In this document: positions 23,431-34,451 of the stretch, piece after piece
Numbering within the stretch: the first letter of the stretch is position 1
Layout: every line of letters starts with the position of its first letter
Source: VGRW01 sp041498295
GTDB taxonomy: Bacteria > Myxococcota_A > UBA9160 > SZUA-336
Assembly: GCA_041498295.1 (NCBI GenBank)
Contig: JBGQIB010000004.1
Span: forward strand, 1 to 64,000
DNA length: 64,000 bases
Direction of reading: 5' to 3'
The notes under the pieces: model-generated
Database searches by the model: none
Seen by the model: only the letters and a program-made list of their open reading frames with translations
Told to the model about the DNA's origin: nothing
Program-made: the position numbers and the translations under genes

Positions 23431-24627
23431 TCAGTGCTCGCGCAGCTCGAGCTTGGCGATCTGATTGCGGTGCACCTCGTCCGGGCCGTCGGCGAGCCGC
23501 AACGTGCGGGTCATGGCGAACATGCGCGCGAGCCCGAAGTCGTCGCAGACGCCGGCTGCTCCGTGCGCCTGGATCGCCCAGTCGATCACCTGCTGCGCCA
23601 TGTTCGGCGCGATCACCTTGATCATGCCGATGTCCTTGCGCGCGACCTTGTTGCCGACCGTGTCCATCATCCACGCGGCGCGCAGCACGAGCAGCCGCGT
23701 CTGGTCGATCATGATGCGCGACTCGGCGACCCGCTCCATCGTGACCGTCTGCTCCGCCACGGTCTTCCCGAAGGCGACGCGCGTCTTCACGCGCTTGCAC
23801 ATCGCGTCGAGCGCGCGCTCGGCGACGCCGATCACGCGCGTGCAGTGGTGGATGCGCCCGGGGCCGAGTCGCCCCTGAGCGATCTCGAAGCCGCGGCCCT
23901 CGCCGAGCAGCAGATTCTCCGCGGGCACGGTCACGTTCTCGAAGAGCACCTCGCCGTGACCGTGCGGCGCGTCGTCGTAGCCGAACACCGGAAGGTGTCG
24001 CACGACCTGAACGCCGGGCGTGTTGCGCGGCACCAGGATCTGTGACTGGGCGTCGTGCGGCGGCGCCGACGGGTTCGACTTACCCATCACGATCAGGATC
24101 TCGCAGTGCGGGTGAAGGATGCCGGACGTCCACCACTTGCGGCCGTTCAGCACGTACGTGTCACCCACGCGCTCGATCTTGCAGCGGATGTTCGTGGCGT
24201 CCGACGAGGCGACGTCCGGCTCGGTCATCGCGAACGCGGAGCGGATCTTCCCGTCGAGCAACGGCGTGAGCCAGCGCTTCTTCTGCCGATCGTTTCCGTA
24301 GCGCGCGATCACCTCCATGTTGCCGGTGTCGGGCGCGGCGCAGTTGAAGACCTCGGGCGCGATCGCCGAGCGGCCCATGATTTCGCACAGCGGCGCGTAC
24401 TCGAGGTTGGTGAGTCCCGCGCCGTGGTCTGACTCGGGCAGGAAGAGATTCCAGAGACCTTCCTTGCGCGCCTTCTCCTTCAGCTCCTCCATGACTCGCG
24501 GCTGCGCCCAGCGGCTTTCTTGGACCTGCTCTTCGTACACGGGCTCGGCCGGGTACACGTTCGCGTCCATGAACGCCTGCAGCTGTCGCTGAAGCGTCTT
24601 CACTTTGTCGGAGTGCTCGAAGTCCAA
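23431..24627 (-). CDS. Acyl-CoA dehydrogenase (ACAD10/11-like)
   Basis: A 398-residue flavoprotein catalysing alpha,beta-dehydrogenation of acyl-CoA. N-terminal helical domain, then the FAD/substrate segment FAMTEPDVASSDATNI, the beta domain with GRKWWTSGILHPHCEI, and the C-terminal helical domain with TRVAFGKTVAEQTV and AAGVCDDFGLARMFAM, ending in DGPDEVHRNQIAKLEL. These segments are characteristic of the ACAD10/11-type branch. TTG 24627 is the best start: GAGGAGA lies eight bases upstream, and MDFEHSDKV matches family N termini. It is followed 14 bases later by the Ser/Thr kinase gene, so the two may be co-transcribed. Confidence 0.94.
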   Translation of the reverse strand: MDFEHSDKVKTLQRQLQAFMDANVYPAEPVYEEQVQESRWAQPRVMEELKEKARKEGLWNLFLPESDHGAGLTNLEYAPLCEIMGRSAIAPEVFNCAAPDTGNMEVIARYGNDRQKKRWLTPLLDGKIRSAFAMTEPDVASSDATNIRCKIERVGDTYVLNGRKWWTSGILHPHCEILIVMGKSNPSAPPHDAQSQILVPRNTPGVQVVRHLPVFGYDDAPHGHGEVLFENVTVPAENLLLGEGRGFEIAQGRLGPGRIHHCTRVIGVAERALDAMCKRVKTRVAFGKTVAEQTVTMERVAESRIMIDQTRLLVLRAAWMMDTVGNKVARKDIGMIKVIAPNMAQQVIDWAIQAHGAAGVCDDFGLARMFAMTRTLRLADGPDEVHRNQIAKLELREH

Positions 24628-24701
24628 AGGCTTCTCCTCGGGGTGGGCGGCGAGCGCATTATACTGGCGCGGCGCGTCAAATTCGGGATGATGCCCGCCC
24701 C

Positions 24702-25796
24702 ATGGCGCTCCGCTGCGGCATCGTCGGTCTACCCAACGTCGGCAAGAGCACCCTGTTCAACGCGCTCACCGACTCACGAATCGCGGCGGAGAACTACCCG
24801 TTTTGCACGATCGAGCCGAACTCCGGCACCGTGCCGGTGCCGGACCCGCGGCTGGCCGCCCTGGATGCGCTCGTACACTCCGCCCGCATCGTGCCCGCGA
24901 CGGTCGAGTTCGTGGACATCGCCGGCCTGGTGCGCGGCGCGTCCCAGGGCGAGGGGCTCGGGAACAAGTTCCTCGCGCACATCCGCGAGACCCACGCGGT
25001 GCTGCACGTGGTGCGCTGCTTCGATGACACGGATGTGGTTCACGTGGAGGGCGCGCCCGACCCGCTGCGCGACGTCGAGACGATCGAGACCGAGCTCGCG
25101 CTCGCTGACCTCGAGACCGCGGAGCGCCGCGCCGATCGCGCGCGCAAAGTCGCGAAGTCCGGCGACAAGGAAGCGCAGGCCGAGGCCGCGTTCTTTGGCT
25201 CGCTCGTCGAGCATCTCTCGGCGGGCAAGCCCGCGCGCACCGTCGCGCTGCCCGAGTCACTCGCCAAGGCTTACCGCGAGGCGAATCTCTTGACCGCGAA
25301 GCCCGTGCTGTACGTCGCCAACGTCGACGAGGCGGGTCTGGCGGAAGGCAACGCGTACTCGCGCGCGCTCGAGGCTCTGGCCGAGCGACAGGGCGGTGGC
25401 ACGGTGCGCATCTGCGCGAAGGTCGAAGCGGAGCTGGTCGAGCTCGAGCCGGAGGAGAGGCGCGCGTTCCTGGCGGACCTCGGCGTGGATGCCGCGGGCA
25501 TCGAGCGACTGATTCGCGAGACCTACCGCCTGCTCGCGCTGATCTCGTACTTCACCGCCGGCCCGAAGGAAGTGCGCGCCTGGACGATCCGCCGCGGGAC
25601 GAAGGCGCCCCAGGCCGCCGCCGAGATCCACACCGACTTCGAGCGCGGCTTCGTGCGCGCCGAGGTGATCTCGTTCCCGGACTACGTCGCGTGCAAGGGC
25701 GAGGTCAGCGCCAAGGAAAAGGGCCTGATGCGCGTCGAGGGCAAGGAGTACGTCGTGCAGGACGGGGACGTCGTCTTGTTCCGCATCGCCACCTAG
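24702..25796 (+). CDS. ychF: Ribosome-binding ATPase YchF
   Basis: A 364-residue Obg-related P-loop ATPase. G1 is GLPNVGKST (residues 9-17), G3 is DIAGLVRGAS, and the G4 position is NVDE (207-210) instead of NKxD, which explains ATP rather than GTP preference. The coiled-coil domain (about residues 125-195) and the C-terminal TGS domain, starting near SYFTAGPKEVRAWTI, are complete. Cys35 in NYPFCTIEPN matches the redox-sensitive Cys of the E. coli protein. ATG 24702 is the family start. The gene is usually near pth; that gene is not here. Its stop overlaps the convergent MFS gene by four bases. Confidence 0.97.
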   Translation: MALRCGIVGLPNVGKSTLFNALTDSRIAAENYPFCTIEPNSGTVPVPDPRLAALDALVHSARIVPATVEFVDIAGLVRGASQGEGLGNKFLAHIRETHAVLHVVRCFDDTDVVHVEGAPDPLRDVETIETELALADLETAERRADRARKVAKSGDKEAQAEAAFFGSLVEHLSAGKPARTVALPESLAKAYREANLLTAKPVLYVANVDEAGLAEGNAYSRALEALAERQGGGTVRICAKVEAELVELEPEERRAFLADLGVDAAGIERLIRETYRLLALISYFTAGPKEVRAWTIRRGTKAPQAAAEIHTDFERGFVRAEVISFPDYVACKGEVSAKEKGLMRVEGKEYVVQDGDVVLFRIAT

Positions 25797-27037
25797 CGCC
25801 GAAACACGCGCAGCGGCAGGAACGAGAACGTCTGCAGCAGCGCGGCGATCGCGAAGAACCCGTGATACACGGGCAGGGGGTCGGCGCCGCGCGCGAGCAG
25901 CGGGTCGAGCGCTGCGCCCGCGAGCATCGGCGCGATGCCGGAGATCACGCCGGCGATCACGCTCACGACGACCAGCACGCGCGCCGGCGCTTCGGGCGGC
26001 GCCAGGTCGAAGAGCAGCCGAGTGTCTGCGACGCCGTAGCCCGACGCGAGGAGAGATTGGAGGAAGAACAGGACGATCACGATCGCTCGAGTCGCGGCGC
26101 CCGGTGACTCGAGCTGAGTGAACGCGACTAGTAGCGCCGCCTGCCCGAGCGCGCTGAAGCGGAACACGACGTACGATCCCAGCCGATCGACGAGGGCGCC
26201 CCACAAGTAGAGCGACACGAGCCCGCCGACGAACTGCGCGATCGTCGCGAGCACCACGTCGGCGTTCGAGAAGCCGAGCGCGCGGCGCAACATGACGACC
26301 GCGAAGGGCAGCGATGCGAAGCGGACGGCGTAGCTCCAGCAGATGCCCATCAGATAGCGGCGCAGCTTCTCGTCCGTGCGCACGAGCGCGAGCGCCTCGC
26401 GCGCGCGGATGCGTTCGCCCGTTCGTTCGCTCCGCTCGGGCAACCGCGCGATCAACGCGATGCGGAGCGCGCCGAGCACCCAGGCCACGCCGAACAGGAG
26501 CCCGAAGCCGTCGTCATGGCGCGCGAGCCACAGCTGCCCAGCAACGAAGAACACGATCACCCCGGCGTGCCAGGTCGTGCGGACCGTCCCGAAGAAGCGG
26601 CCGATCCGGTCCGGCTCCACGTACGCGCGCAGCAGCGGGAACCAGACGAGGTCGGAAAGGTCGAGCCCGATCACCGTGCCGACTAGAGCGGCGAACACCA
26701 GCGCCTGTGCGCTCCCGTGGTCGAGCGCCGCGATCGCGGTGAAGAAGACGAGCGGCAGGCTCGAGACCTGCGCGATCACCTGACCCGCGATCAGGATCTG
26801 GCGCTTCGGAAACCAAGACACCAGGCGCAGCGCCGGGAGCTGCAGGCTCTGAAAGCCGAGCTGCAGCCCGCTCTGTACACCGATCAGTGTCGCGCTCGCG
26901 CCGAGCGATACGAGCGCCAGGGTCGGCAGCTGCCCCGTGAACGCGGTCCAGAAGGTCAACGAGGGGACGTTGCTCGCGATCGCGAGCCGTCGTCCCCTCG
27001 CGCGCTCCGCCTCGTCGAGGGGCGGGGCGGGAGTCAC
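25793..27037 (-). CDS. MFS transporter
   Basis: A 414-residue major facilitator with about twelve hydrophobic segments (for example FWTAFTGQLPTLALVSLGA and FASLPFAVVMLRRALGF). A charged central loop with LPERSERTGERIRAREALAL divides the two halves. Loop motifs are divergent, and I cannot assign a subfamily or cargo. It starts with GTG at 27037; that GTG is part of a GAGTCAC heptamer. fusA lies upstream on the same strand, separated by 81 bases that contain a repeat and a hairpin, so the two are probably separate transcription units. Confidence 0.8.
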   Translation of the reverse strand: MTPAPPLDEAERARGRRLAIASNVPSLTFWTAFTGQLPTLALVSLGASATLIGVQSGLQLGFQSLQLPALRLVSWFPKRQILIAGQVIAQVSSLPLVFFTAIAALDHGSAQALVFAALVGTVIGLDLSDLVWFPLLRAYVEPDRIGRFFGTVRTTWHAGVIVFFVAGQLWLARHDDGFGLLFGVAWVLGALRIALIARLPERSERTGERIRAREALALVRTDEKLRRYLMGICWSYAVRFASLPFAVVMLRRALGFSNADVVLATIAQFVGGLVSLYLWGALVDRLGSYVVFRFSALGQAALLVAFTQLESPGAATRAIVIVLFFLQSLLASGYGVADTRLLFDLAPPEAPARVLVVVSVIAGVISGIAPMLAGAALDPLLARGADPLPVYHGFFAIAALLQTFSFLPLRVFRR

Positions 27038-27057
27038 CGGCTAGCGGCGTTTGGCAA

Positions 27058-27087
27058 GCGAAGCGCGCAGCGAGCCAGAGGCGAGCG
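27058..27087. repeat. 30-bp intergenic repeat, copy 1
   Basis: This copy matches 28 of 30 positions with the copy at 63611-63640; the only difference is AG versus GA in the middle. The shared core is GAAGCGCGCAGCGAGCC followed by AGGCGAGCG. It sits in the gap between fusA and the MFS gene. It resembles a REP-like extragenic element, also known to become translated as Lys/Arg-rich protein tails. Confidence 0.7.
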
Positions 27088-27097
27088 GAGGCGCCAG

Positions 27098-27118
27098 GGC
27101 GCGTGGCCGCCCACGCGC

Positions 27119-27119
<1 letters not shown>
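27098..27119. terminator. 9-bp stem hairpin at the fusA 3' end
   Basis: Arms GGCGCGTGG and CCACGCGCC pair perfectly around the loop CCGC, directly abutting the fusA stop on the minus strand. This is a probable transcription end for fusA, although no T-run follows. Confidence 0.55.
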
Positions 27120-29215
<2,096 letters not shown>

Positions 29216-29340
29216 GGGCTCCTCGAGTCCCGGATTCGGTTCACGGTGTTCGCCGCTGAAAAATGGTCGCGCAGCATAGCTTGAAAGCGTTGCCCGCGCT
29301 CGGACTTTGCCCGCTTCGGCTCGCGCTTTCGGGCGCTTGA

Positions 29341-29362
29341 TCGCGGAGCTGCAGCTCCGCGA
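29341..29362. terminator. Perfect 22-bp palindrome
   Basis: TCGCGGAGCTGCAGCTCCGCGA is its own reverse complement. It lies between the MMPL stop (29424) and the fusA start (29215), both on the minus strand. It may terminate the MMPL transcript or form a binding site ahead of fusA. As a hairpin it would have almost no loop, which favours a DNA-level site. Confidence 0.4.
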
Positions 29363-29423
29363 AGGCCGCAAGTTCTATTGCCTTTCCGCCGCAAAGCAAG
29401 GCTCGCGGCCCCAGCCCCGAGCG

Positions 29424-31712
29424 TCAGCGCTCTTGGCGGCCGCGCTGTTGTCGCTCGCCACTCTCAGGCTCGGCTAGCTGCAGCTGGGGATCCGCCGAGC
29501 GGCTCAGCCAAGCCGGCGCCCACCAGTTCCACTCGCCGAGGAGCTGCATCGTGGCCGGCACGAGCAGCGCGCGGACCAGGGTGACGTCGAGCGCGATCGC
29601 GGCCACCATGCCCACGCCGATCTGCTTCACGTAGACGAGGTCGCCGGCGGCGAACGCGCCGATCACCACCAACAGGATCAGCGCCGCGCTCGTGATGATC
29701 CGACCCGTATGCGCGAGGCCGAAGATCACGCTCGCCTGGTTGTCCTGCGTGCGCAGCCACTCTTCGCGGATGCGGGAAAGCAGAAACACCTCGTAGTCCA
29801 TCGAGAGGCCGAAGACGACCGCGAACATCACGAGCGGGATGCTCGGGTCGATCCCATCGAGCGGCTCGAAGCCCAATAGCTTCGAGAAGTGGCCGTCCTG
29901 GAACACCCAGACGAGCAGCCCGTAACTCGCGCCGAGTGAGAGCACGTTCATGAGCACGGCCTTGATCGGCACGAGGATCGACCGAAAGGCGAAGAGCAGC
30001 ATCGCGAGGTTCCAGCCGATCACGAGCACGGCCGCTATGCGACCGTACTCGCGCAGCGTGACTTTCAGGTCGACCATCTGCGCCGTCGCACCCCCGATCT
30101 TCACGTCGAGGCCCGAGTGCGGAACGTCGCGCACCGCCTCCAGCACCTCGGCCGCAGCCGCCGAGCGCCAAGAGTGCGCGCCCGTCGCGACCAGCAGCGA
30201 GCGGTCCTGGTGAGTCATGCGCGCGAGGCGCGTTGCGACCGGTTCGGTCGTGGCGGCGCGCGCCAGCTCTTCCGGGGTCAGTGCATCGGGGTCGAGCGCG
30301 TCGAACGGCGTGCGCACGCTTCTCACGCCGTCGAGCGCGGCGACGCGGGCCGCATAGGCGCGCAGCAGCCGCAGATTGTGTGGCTCGAGCGGCGCGCCGG
30401 CGGTCGCCACGATGACTTGCATCGCGGAGGCGCCGCCTGGATCGAAACGCTCCGCGTCGCCGAGCGCCTCGTCGACGCGCCTCACCTCGGAGCCGCGCGG
30501 GAAGATGCGCGCGTCGGGCAACACGCTGCGCATGCGCAGCACGGGGCTCGCCGTCGCCAAGAGCAGCGCGACCGAGACCAACGCCGTCGCGACCGGATGG
30601 CGCATCGACAGCTCGCCAATTCGCACCCAGAAGGGACTCGACCCGCCCGCTTCCGGCACACTTCCGAGCGACCAGCGATTGACGTTGGGCCCGAGCCACG
30701 CGAGCAGGGCGGGCAGCAGCAGGAGCGCCCCCGCGAGCGCAGTCGCCGACGCGAGCACGCCTCCGAGGGCGACGCTGCGCAGGATCGCGACGGGCACCCC
30801 GAGCAGCACGATCAAGCTGACCATGACCGCGAGCCCCGACACGAAGATCGCGCGGCCTGCCGTATCGAGCGCGGTGACCACGGCCGCGCGCGTCGAGACG
30901 CCGCGCGCGAGCTCCTCGCGGAAGCGCTGCACCAGCAGCAGCGAGTAGTCGATCGAGAGCCCCAGCCCGAGAAAGGCGGCTACGTTCAGCGCGAAGAGCG
31001 CGATCTCGATGAAGTTCGAGCCGAGTCGCACGATCGCGGCGGAGCTGGCGAGCGCGAACGCGCCGATCGCGATCGGGAGTAGCGCCGCCACGACGCCGCG
31101 GAAGAACAGCAGCGTGAGCATGGCCGCGATCGGCAGGGCGATTTCCTCGGCGTAGGCGATGTCGGCCGCGGCGATTTCTTGCGCGGCGAGCGAGGCCGCC
31201 ACGTGCCCACCGATCGCTACCTCGATCGGCGGCTGGACGTGCCGGAGCTGTGACTCGATGCGCGGCAGGGTGCGCAGCTTGTCGGCGTTGCTGCCCGCGA
31301 GCGAGACGATCACGAGCGCTTCGTGGCCATCGCGCGAGACGAGGCTCGCGTCCGCCGTGTCGAAGTACGACGAGGTGCCGACGACGCCCGAGCTCGCGAG
31401 CAGTCCGTCGGTGAGATCGAGGACCCAGGATCCGAAGTGCACGTTGCGCACGTCGGCGCGGGGATCGCGATACAGCGCGAGCACGTCGGCGGAGCCGATC
31501 CCGAAGTGTCTCTCCGCTTCCTTTACCGCGAGATCGGACTCGCTGCCGGGAACCTCGAAGCCGCCGGCTGGAAGGTGCTCCGCGGCGGACGCGCCATAGA
31601 GCGCGGCGATCGCGAGCAGCAGCGCGAACGCCGCCAACACCGAACCCGGCCGATCCGCGATCCAGGCCCCGAGCCGGGCGAGGGGAGAGTCGAGCGAAGC
31701 GTCGGCGCGCAT
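29424..31712 (-). CDS. MMPL-family RND transporter
   Basis: A 762-residue membrane protein with the MmpL two-fold layout: one helix, a roughly 130-residue periplasmic domain, five helices, then a repeat of the same. The helix-4 motifs are readable: LGLGLSIDYSLLLVQRFREELA in the first half and VFGLSMDYEVFLLSRIREEW in the second, with the conserved Asp-Tyr pair that carries protons. Such proteins export lipids, hopanoids or siderophores. No partner adaptor or outer-membrane gene is adjacent, and the cargo is unknown. The start codon at 31712 gives a normal cytosolic N terminus before the first helix (LAAFALLLAIAALYG). Confidence 0.9.
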   Translation of the reverse strand: MRADASLDSPLARLGAWIADRPGSVLAAFALLLAIAALYGASAAEHLPAGGFEVPGSESDLAVKEAERHFGIGSADVLALYRDPRADVRNVHFGSWVLDLTDGLLASSGVVGTSSYFDTADASLVSRDGHEALVIVSLAGSNADKLRTLPRIESQLRHVQPPIEVAIGGHVAASLAAQEIAAADIAYAEEIALPIAAMLTLLFFRGVVAALLPIAIGAFALASSAAIVRLGSNFIEIALFALNVAAFLGLGLSIDYSLLLVQRFREELARGVSTRAAVVTALDTAGRAIFVSGLAVMVSLIVLLGVPVAILRSVALGGVLASATALAGALLLLPALLAWLGPNVNRWSLGSVPEAGGSSPFWVRIGELSMRHPVATALVSVALLLATASPVLRMRSVLPDARIFPRGSEVRRVDEALGDAERFDPGGASAMQVIVATAGAPLEPHNLRLLRAYAARVAALDGVRSVRTPFDALDPDALTPEELARAATTEPVATRLARMTHQDRSLLVATGAHSWRSAAAAEVLEAVRDVPHSGLDVKIGGATAQMVDLKVTLREYGRIAAVLVIGWNLAMLLFAFRSILVPIKAVLMNVLSLGASYGLLVWVFQDGHFSKLLGFEPLDGIDPSIPLVMFAVVFGLSMDYEVFLLSRIREEWLRTQDNQASVIFGLAHTGRIITSAALILLVVIGAFAAGDLVYVKQIGVGMVAAIALDVTLVRALLVPATMQLLGEWNWWAPAWLSRSADPQLQLAEPESGERQQRGRQER

Positions 31713-31898
31713 TCAGATCTCCTGCCCTTCTTGCGCCCGTCGGCGCGCGGACGCTCGAGGTGGTCGGGAAGCGCCTCGTCGTCGGGACAAGTTCTACAAA
31801 ATTCCCGGCCGGAGTCGCGCCCGAGCGCGCGCGAAGGGTCGGCGCTGGCTCCATTCTTGCTCTGAGATGGGAGTCACAACTCCGCAAGGGAACCCGGT

Positions 31899-32090
31899 AT
31901 GCCCCTGGTGCACATCATTCTCGTCCTGATCGTCGTCGGCGTGCTGCTCTGGCTCGTCAACAACTACATCCCGATGGACGGCAAGATCAAGAACATCCTC
32001 AACGGCGTGGTCGTGATCGTCGTGGTGCTGTGGCTGCTGAACGTCTTCGGGCTGCTCTCCGGACTCTCCGGCATCCGCGTCGGGAGCTGA
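31899..32090 (+). CDS. Thivi_2564-type small membrane protein
   Basis: A 63-residue protein with two hydrophobic helices separated by the conserved loop WLVNNYIPMDGKIKNILN. This sequence pattern defines the small Thivi_2564 family of unknown function, widespread in Proteobacteria and often near stress genes. ATG 31899 follows AAGGGAA. It lies between the divergent MMPL gene and the convergent Ehr operon, as a single-gene unit. No function is known. Confidence 0.85.
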   Translation: MPLVHIILVLIVVGVLLWLVNNYIPMDGKIKNILNGVVVIVVVLWLLNVFGLLSGLSGIRVGS

Positions 32091-32154
32091 GCTCCGAGCG
32101 GATCGAGTCAGCGCCCGCGGCCGCACTCGGCGCGTTTGCGATTCCGGTGTCGCT

Positions 32155-32940
32155 CTAGCCGCCCGCCGCCGGGCGCGAGCCGCCTTCGATCCGGCCGAGC
32201 AAGCGCAGTAGCCCGTCCAGAATCGTGATCGGGTGGGGCGGACAGCCGGGGATGTAGAGATCGACCGGCACGACTGCGCTCGCGCCGTTCAGCACCTCGG
32301 GATGATCGATGTACGGGCCCCCCGAGATCGCGCACGCGCCCACGGCGATGACGAGCTTCGGCGCCGGCACCGCGGCCCAGGTCTTTTCCAGCGCGAGCCG
32401 CATGTTCTGACTCACCGCGCCCGTGATGAGCAGGCCGTCGGCGTGGCGCGGCGAAGCGACGAACGAGATGCCGAAACGCCCGAGGTCGAAGACCACGGTG
32501 CTCAGCACGTTCACGTCGGCCTCGCACGCGTTGCAGCCGCCCGCGGAGACCTGGCGGAGCTTCAGAGAGCGGCCGAACAGGCGACGCATCTTAGTGTCGA
32601 GCGCGTCGGCGAGGCGCAAGGTCTCGTCGCGCAAGACCAGCGCTTCGCGTGTGCGCGTCGCGACCCGCCAGTCGCGCGTGAACTCGATCGCGCCTTCAGG
32701 GCACGCCTCGACGCAGTCCGTGCAGAAGAGACATTTGCCGAGATCCAGCTTCGGCCCCGCCTCGTCCGTGCTGAGCGCACCTGTCGGGCAGGCGTCGATG
32801 CAGGCGCGGCAGCCGTCGCGGCAGCGCGCGAAGTCGAGGGCCGGCGCGCCGCGCAGCCGGTCGGGAAGCCCCGGCTCGGCGTCGGGAAACGCGATCGTGC
32901 GCATTCCCTGAGCCCAGCGTGTGCGAAGGATCCTCCACAT
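32155..32940 (-). CDS. Fused ferredoxin/NuoB-like small subunit of an Ehr-type complex
   Basis: A 261-residue fusion. Residues about 35-92 form an 8Fe ferredoxin domain (CRDGCRACIDACP and CLFCTDCVEACP), equivalent to HycF/NuoI. Residues about 130-250 form a HycG/NuoB-like subunit with cluster ligands GGCNACE, GACAISGG and PGCPPHP, the four-Cys N2-type site. The two are separate genes in hydrogenase-4, so the fusion is unusual. All iron-sulphur ligands are intact, meaning the electron path to the large subunit is preserved. The start is ATG 32940. It is the last gene of the operon, 17 bases after the large subunit. Confidence 0.9.
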   Translation of the reverse strand: MWRILRTRWAQGMRTIAFPDAEPGLPDRLRGAPALDFARCRDGCRACIDACPTGALSTDEAGPKLDLGKCLFCTDCVEACPEGAIEFTRDWRVATRTREALVLRDETLRLADALDTKMRRLFGRSLKLRQVSAGGCNACEADVNVLSTVVFDLGRFGISFVASPRHADGLLITGAVSQNMRLALEKTWAAVPAPKLVIAVGACAISGGPYIDHPEVLNGASAVVPVDLYIPGCPPHPITILDGLLRLLGRIEGGSRPAAGG

Positions 32941-32957
32941 GACCGTTCTCCGACGAC

Positions 32958-34451
32958 CTAGAGGTCGAACCCGCAGTAGGAGAGGTTGAAGCTCTTGTTG
33001 CAGAGCGGGAAGTCCGAGATCTGCTGACCGCGCATGGCGAGCGCGACGCCCATCCAGTTGTGAAACGACGGGTCGACGACCTTGTAGCCGGCGAGGCGCC
33101 CCGTCGCGTCCGTCCAGCCCACGTGACAGATCTCGCCACGCCAACCCTCGACGAGCGAGACACAGAGCTGATCGGGCGCGAGTGACTCGCAGCTCGCGCG
33201 CGGCTCGCCCGCCGGCAAGCTCGCGAGCTGCTCGAGCGCGAACTCGGCCGAGCGGCGGATCTCGAGCCAACGCACGTAGGCGCGCGCGAACACGTCGCCG
33301 GAGTGCCACGTCGCCGTCGGGATTTGCGCGACCCGGAACATGCCGGTCGGGTGGGTCGTGCGGATGTCGAGCGGCACACCGCAGGCGCGTGCGGCCGGGC
33401 CGACGAGACCGATCTCCTCGGCCTGCTCGCGCGATAGGCGTCCTGTATCCTCGAAGCGCGACATCACCGACGGCGTGTCCCAGAGCAGGTCCGCGGCGGC
33501 GCCGACTTCGGCGACCGCAGTTCGGACGGCCTCGACCATGCGCTGCGCGCGCTTCGCGTCGACATCGAAGCCCACGCCGCCGGGGCGCACGAGGCTGCGC
33601 CCGAAACGGTTCCCGCACAGCTCCGCCGAGAGGTTCAGCCAGTCGCCGCGCAACCGACCGCAGAATGCCGCGGTCGGCAGGAAGCCGACGTCGCCGGCGA
33701 GCGCACCCAGATCGCCGGTGTGATTCGCCACGCGCTCGAGCTCGAGTGCGACGGCGCGAAGCGCGTGCGCGCGCGCGGAGACCGGGCAATCGGACAACGC
33801 CTCGAGGATCTGAACGTAGGCGGTGGCGTGACCAATCGTCGTGTCGCCCGCGAGTGTCTCGAAGTAGTGCAGCCGCCGCCGCTCCGCGCCTTCGAGAATC
33901 GCGCGCTCCACGCCGCGGTGCTGATAGCCGAGGGAGATCTCGAGATGCAGCACGCTCTCGCCGTGACACTGGAAGCGGAAGTGACCCGGCTCGATGACGC
34001 CCGCGTGCACCGGCCCGACGGCGACCTCGTGCACTTCCTCGCCCTCGACTCGATAGAAGTCCGCAATGCCGATCGGCGCAGGCGTTCCCGCTCGCGGCGG
34101 ATAGCGCACGGGCTTTCGCCACGGGTGCCCGTCGGGCTCGAGGCCGTACTGCTCGAAGATCTCGCGCTCGAACAGGTGGACACTCGGCAGGGATGGAGTC
34201 AGTGAGGGAAACGAGTGAGTCAGCGGCAGGCTCCGGCCGAGGCGGATCGAGCCGTCGCGGTCGGACGCGAGCGCGGCGACGAGTGAGACGCCGCCCGGTT
34301 CGCGCGTCCCGAAGAGCGCCGCCACGCGCTCGCCGCGTCGAACGCCTGCGAGCGTCGCGGCCTGAAGATCCGCGAGCTCTACGCACGGGACGTTGGCGAT
34401 AGGAACCGCGCTGCCGCTCTGCGCGCGAAGAAAGGCGGTGGCTGCACTCAC
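32958..34451 (-). CDS. HycE/NuoCD-like large subunit lacking NiFe ligands (Ehr)
   Basis: A 497-residue fusion of a NuoC-like N-terminal domain (VHLFEREIFEQYGLEPDGHPW, residues about 90-110) and a NuoD/HycE-like domain (PVHAGVIEPGHFRFQCHGE, LGYQHRGVERAILEG). Both CxxC pairs that hold nickel-iron in group 4 hydrogenases are missing: the first region reads ETLAGDTTIGHATAYVQ and the C-terminal region DFPLCNKSFNLSYCG. No CxxC occurs anywhere in the protein. It therefore cannot be a [NiFe] hydrogenase and fits the Ehr (energy-converting hydrogenase-related) family. The catalytic substrate is unknown. GTG 34451 overlaps the upstream HyfF stop by four bases. Confidence 0.9.
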   Translation of the reverse strand: MSAATAFLRAQSGSAVPIANVPCVELADLQAATLAGVRRGERVAALFGTREPGGVSLVAALASDRDGSIRLGRSLPLTHSFPSLTPSLPSVHLFEREIFEQYGLEPDGHPWRKPVRYPPRAGTPAPIGIADFYRVEGEEVHEVAVGPVHAGVIEPGHFRFQCHGESVLHLEISLGYQHRGVERAILEGAERRRLHYFETLAGDTTIGHATAYVQILEALSDCPVSARAHALRAVALELERVANHTGDLGALAGDVGFLPTAAFCGRLRGDWLNLSAELCGNRFGRSLVRPGGVGFDVDAKRAQRMVEAVRTAVAEVGAAADLLWDTPSVMSRFEDTGRLSREQAEEIGLVGPAARACGVPLDIRTTHPTGMFRVAQIPTATWHSGDVFARAYVRWLEIRRSAEFALEQLASLPAGEPRASCESLAPDQLCVSLVEGWRGEICHVGWTDATGRLAGYKVVDPSFHNWMGVALAMRGQQISDFPLCNKSFNLSYCGFDL

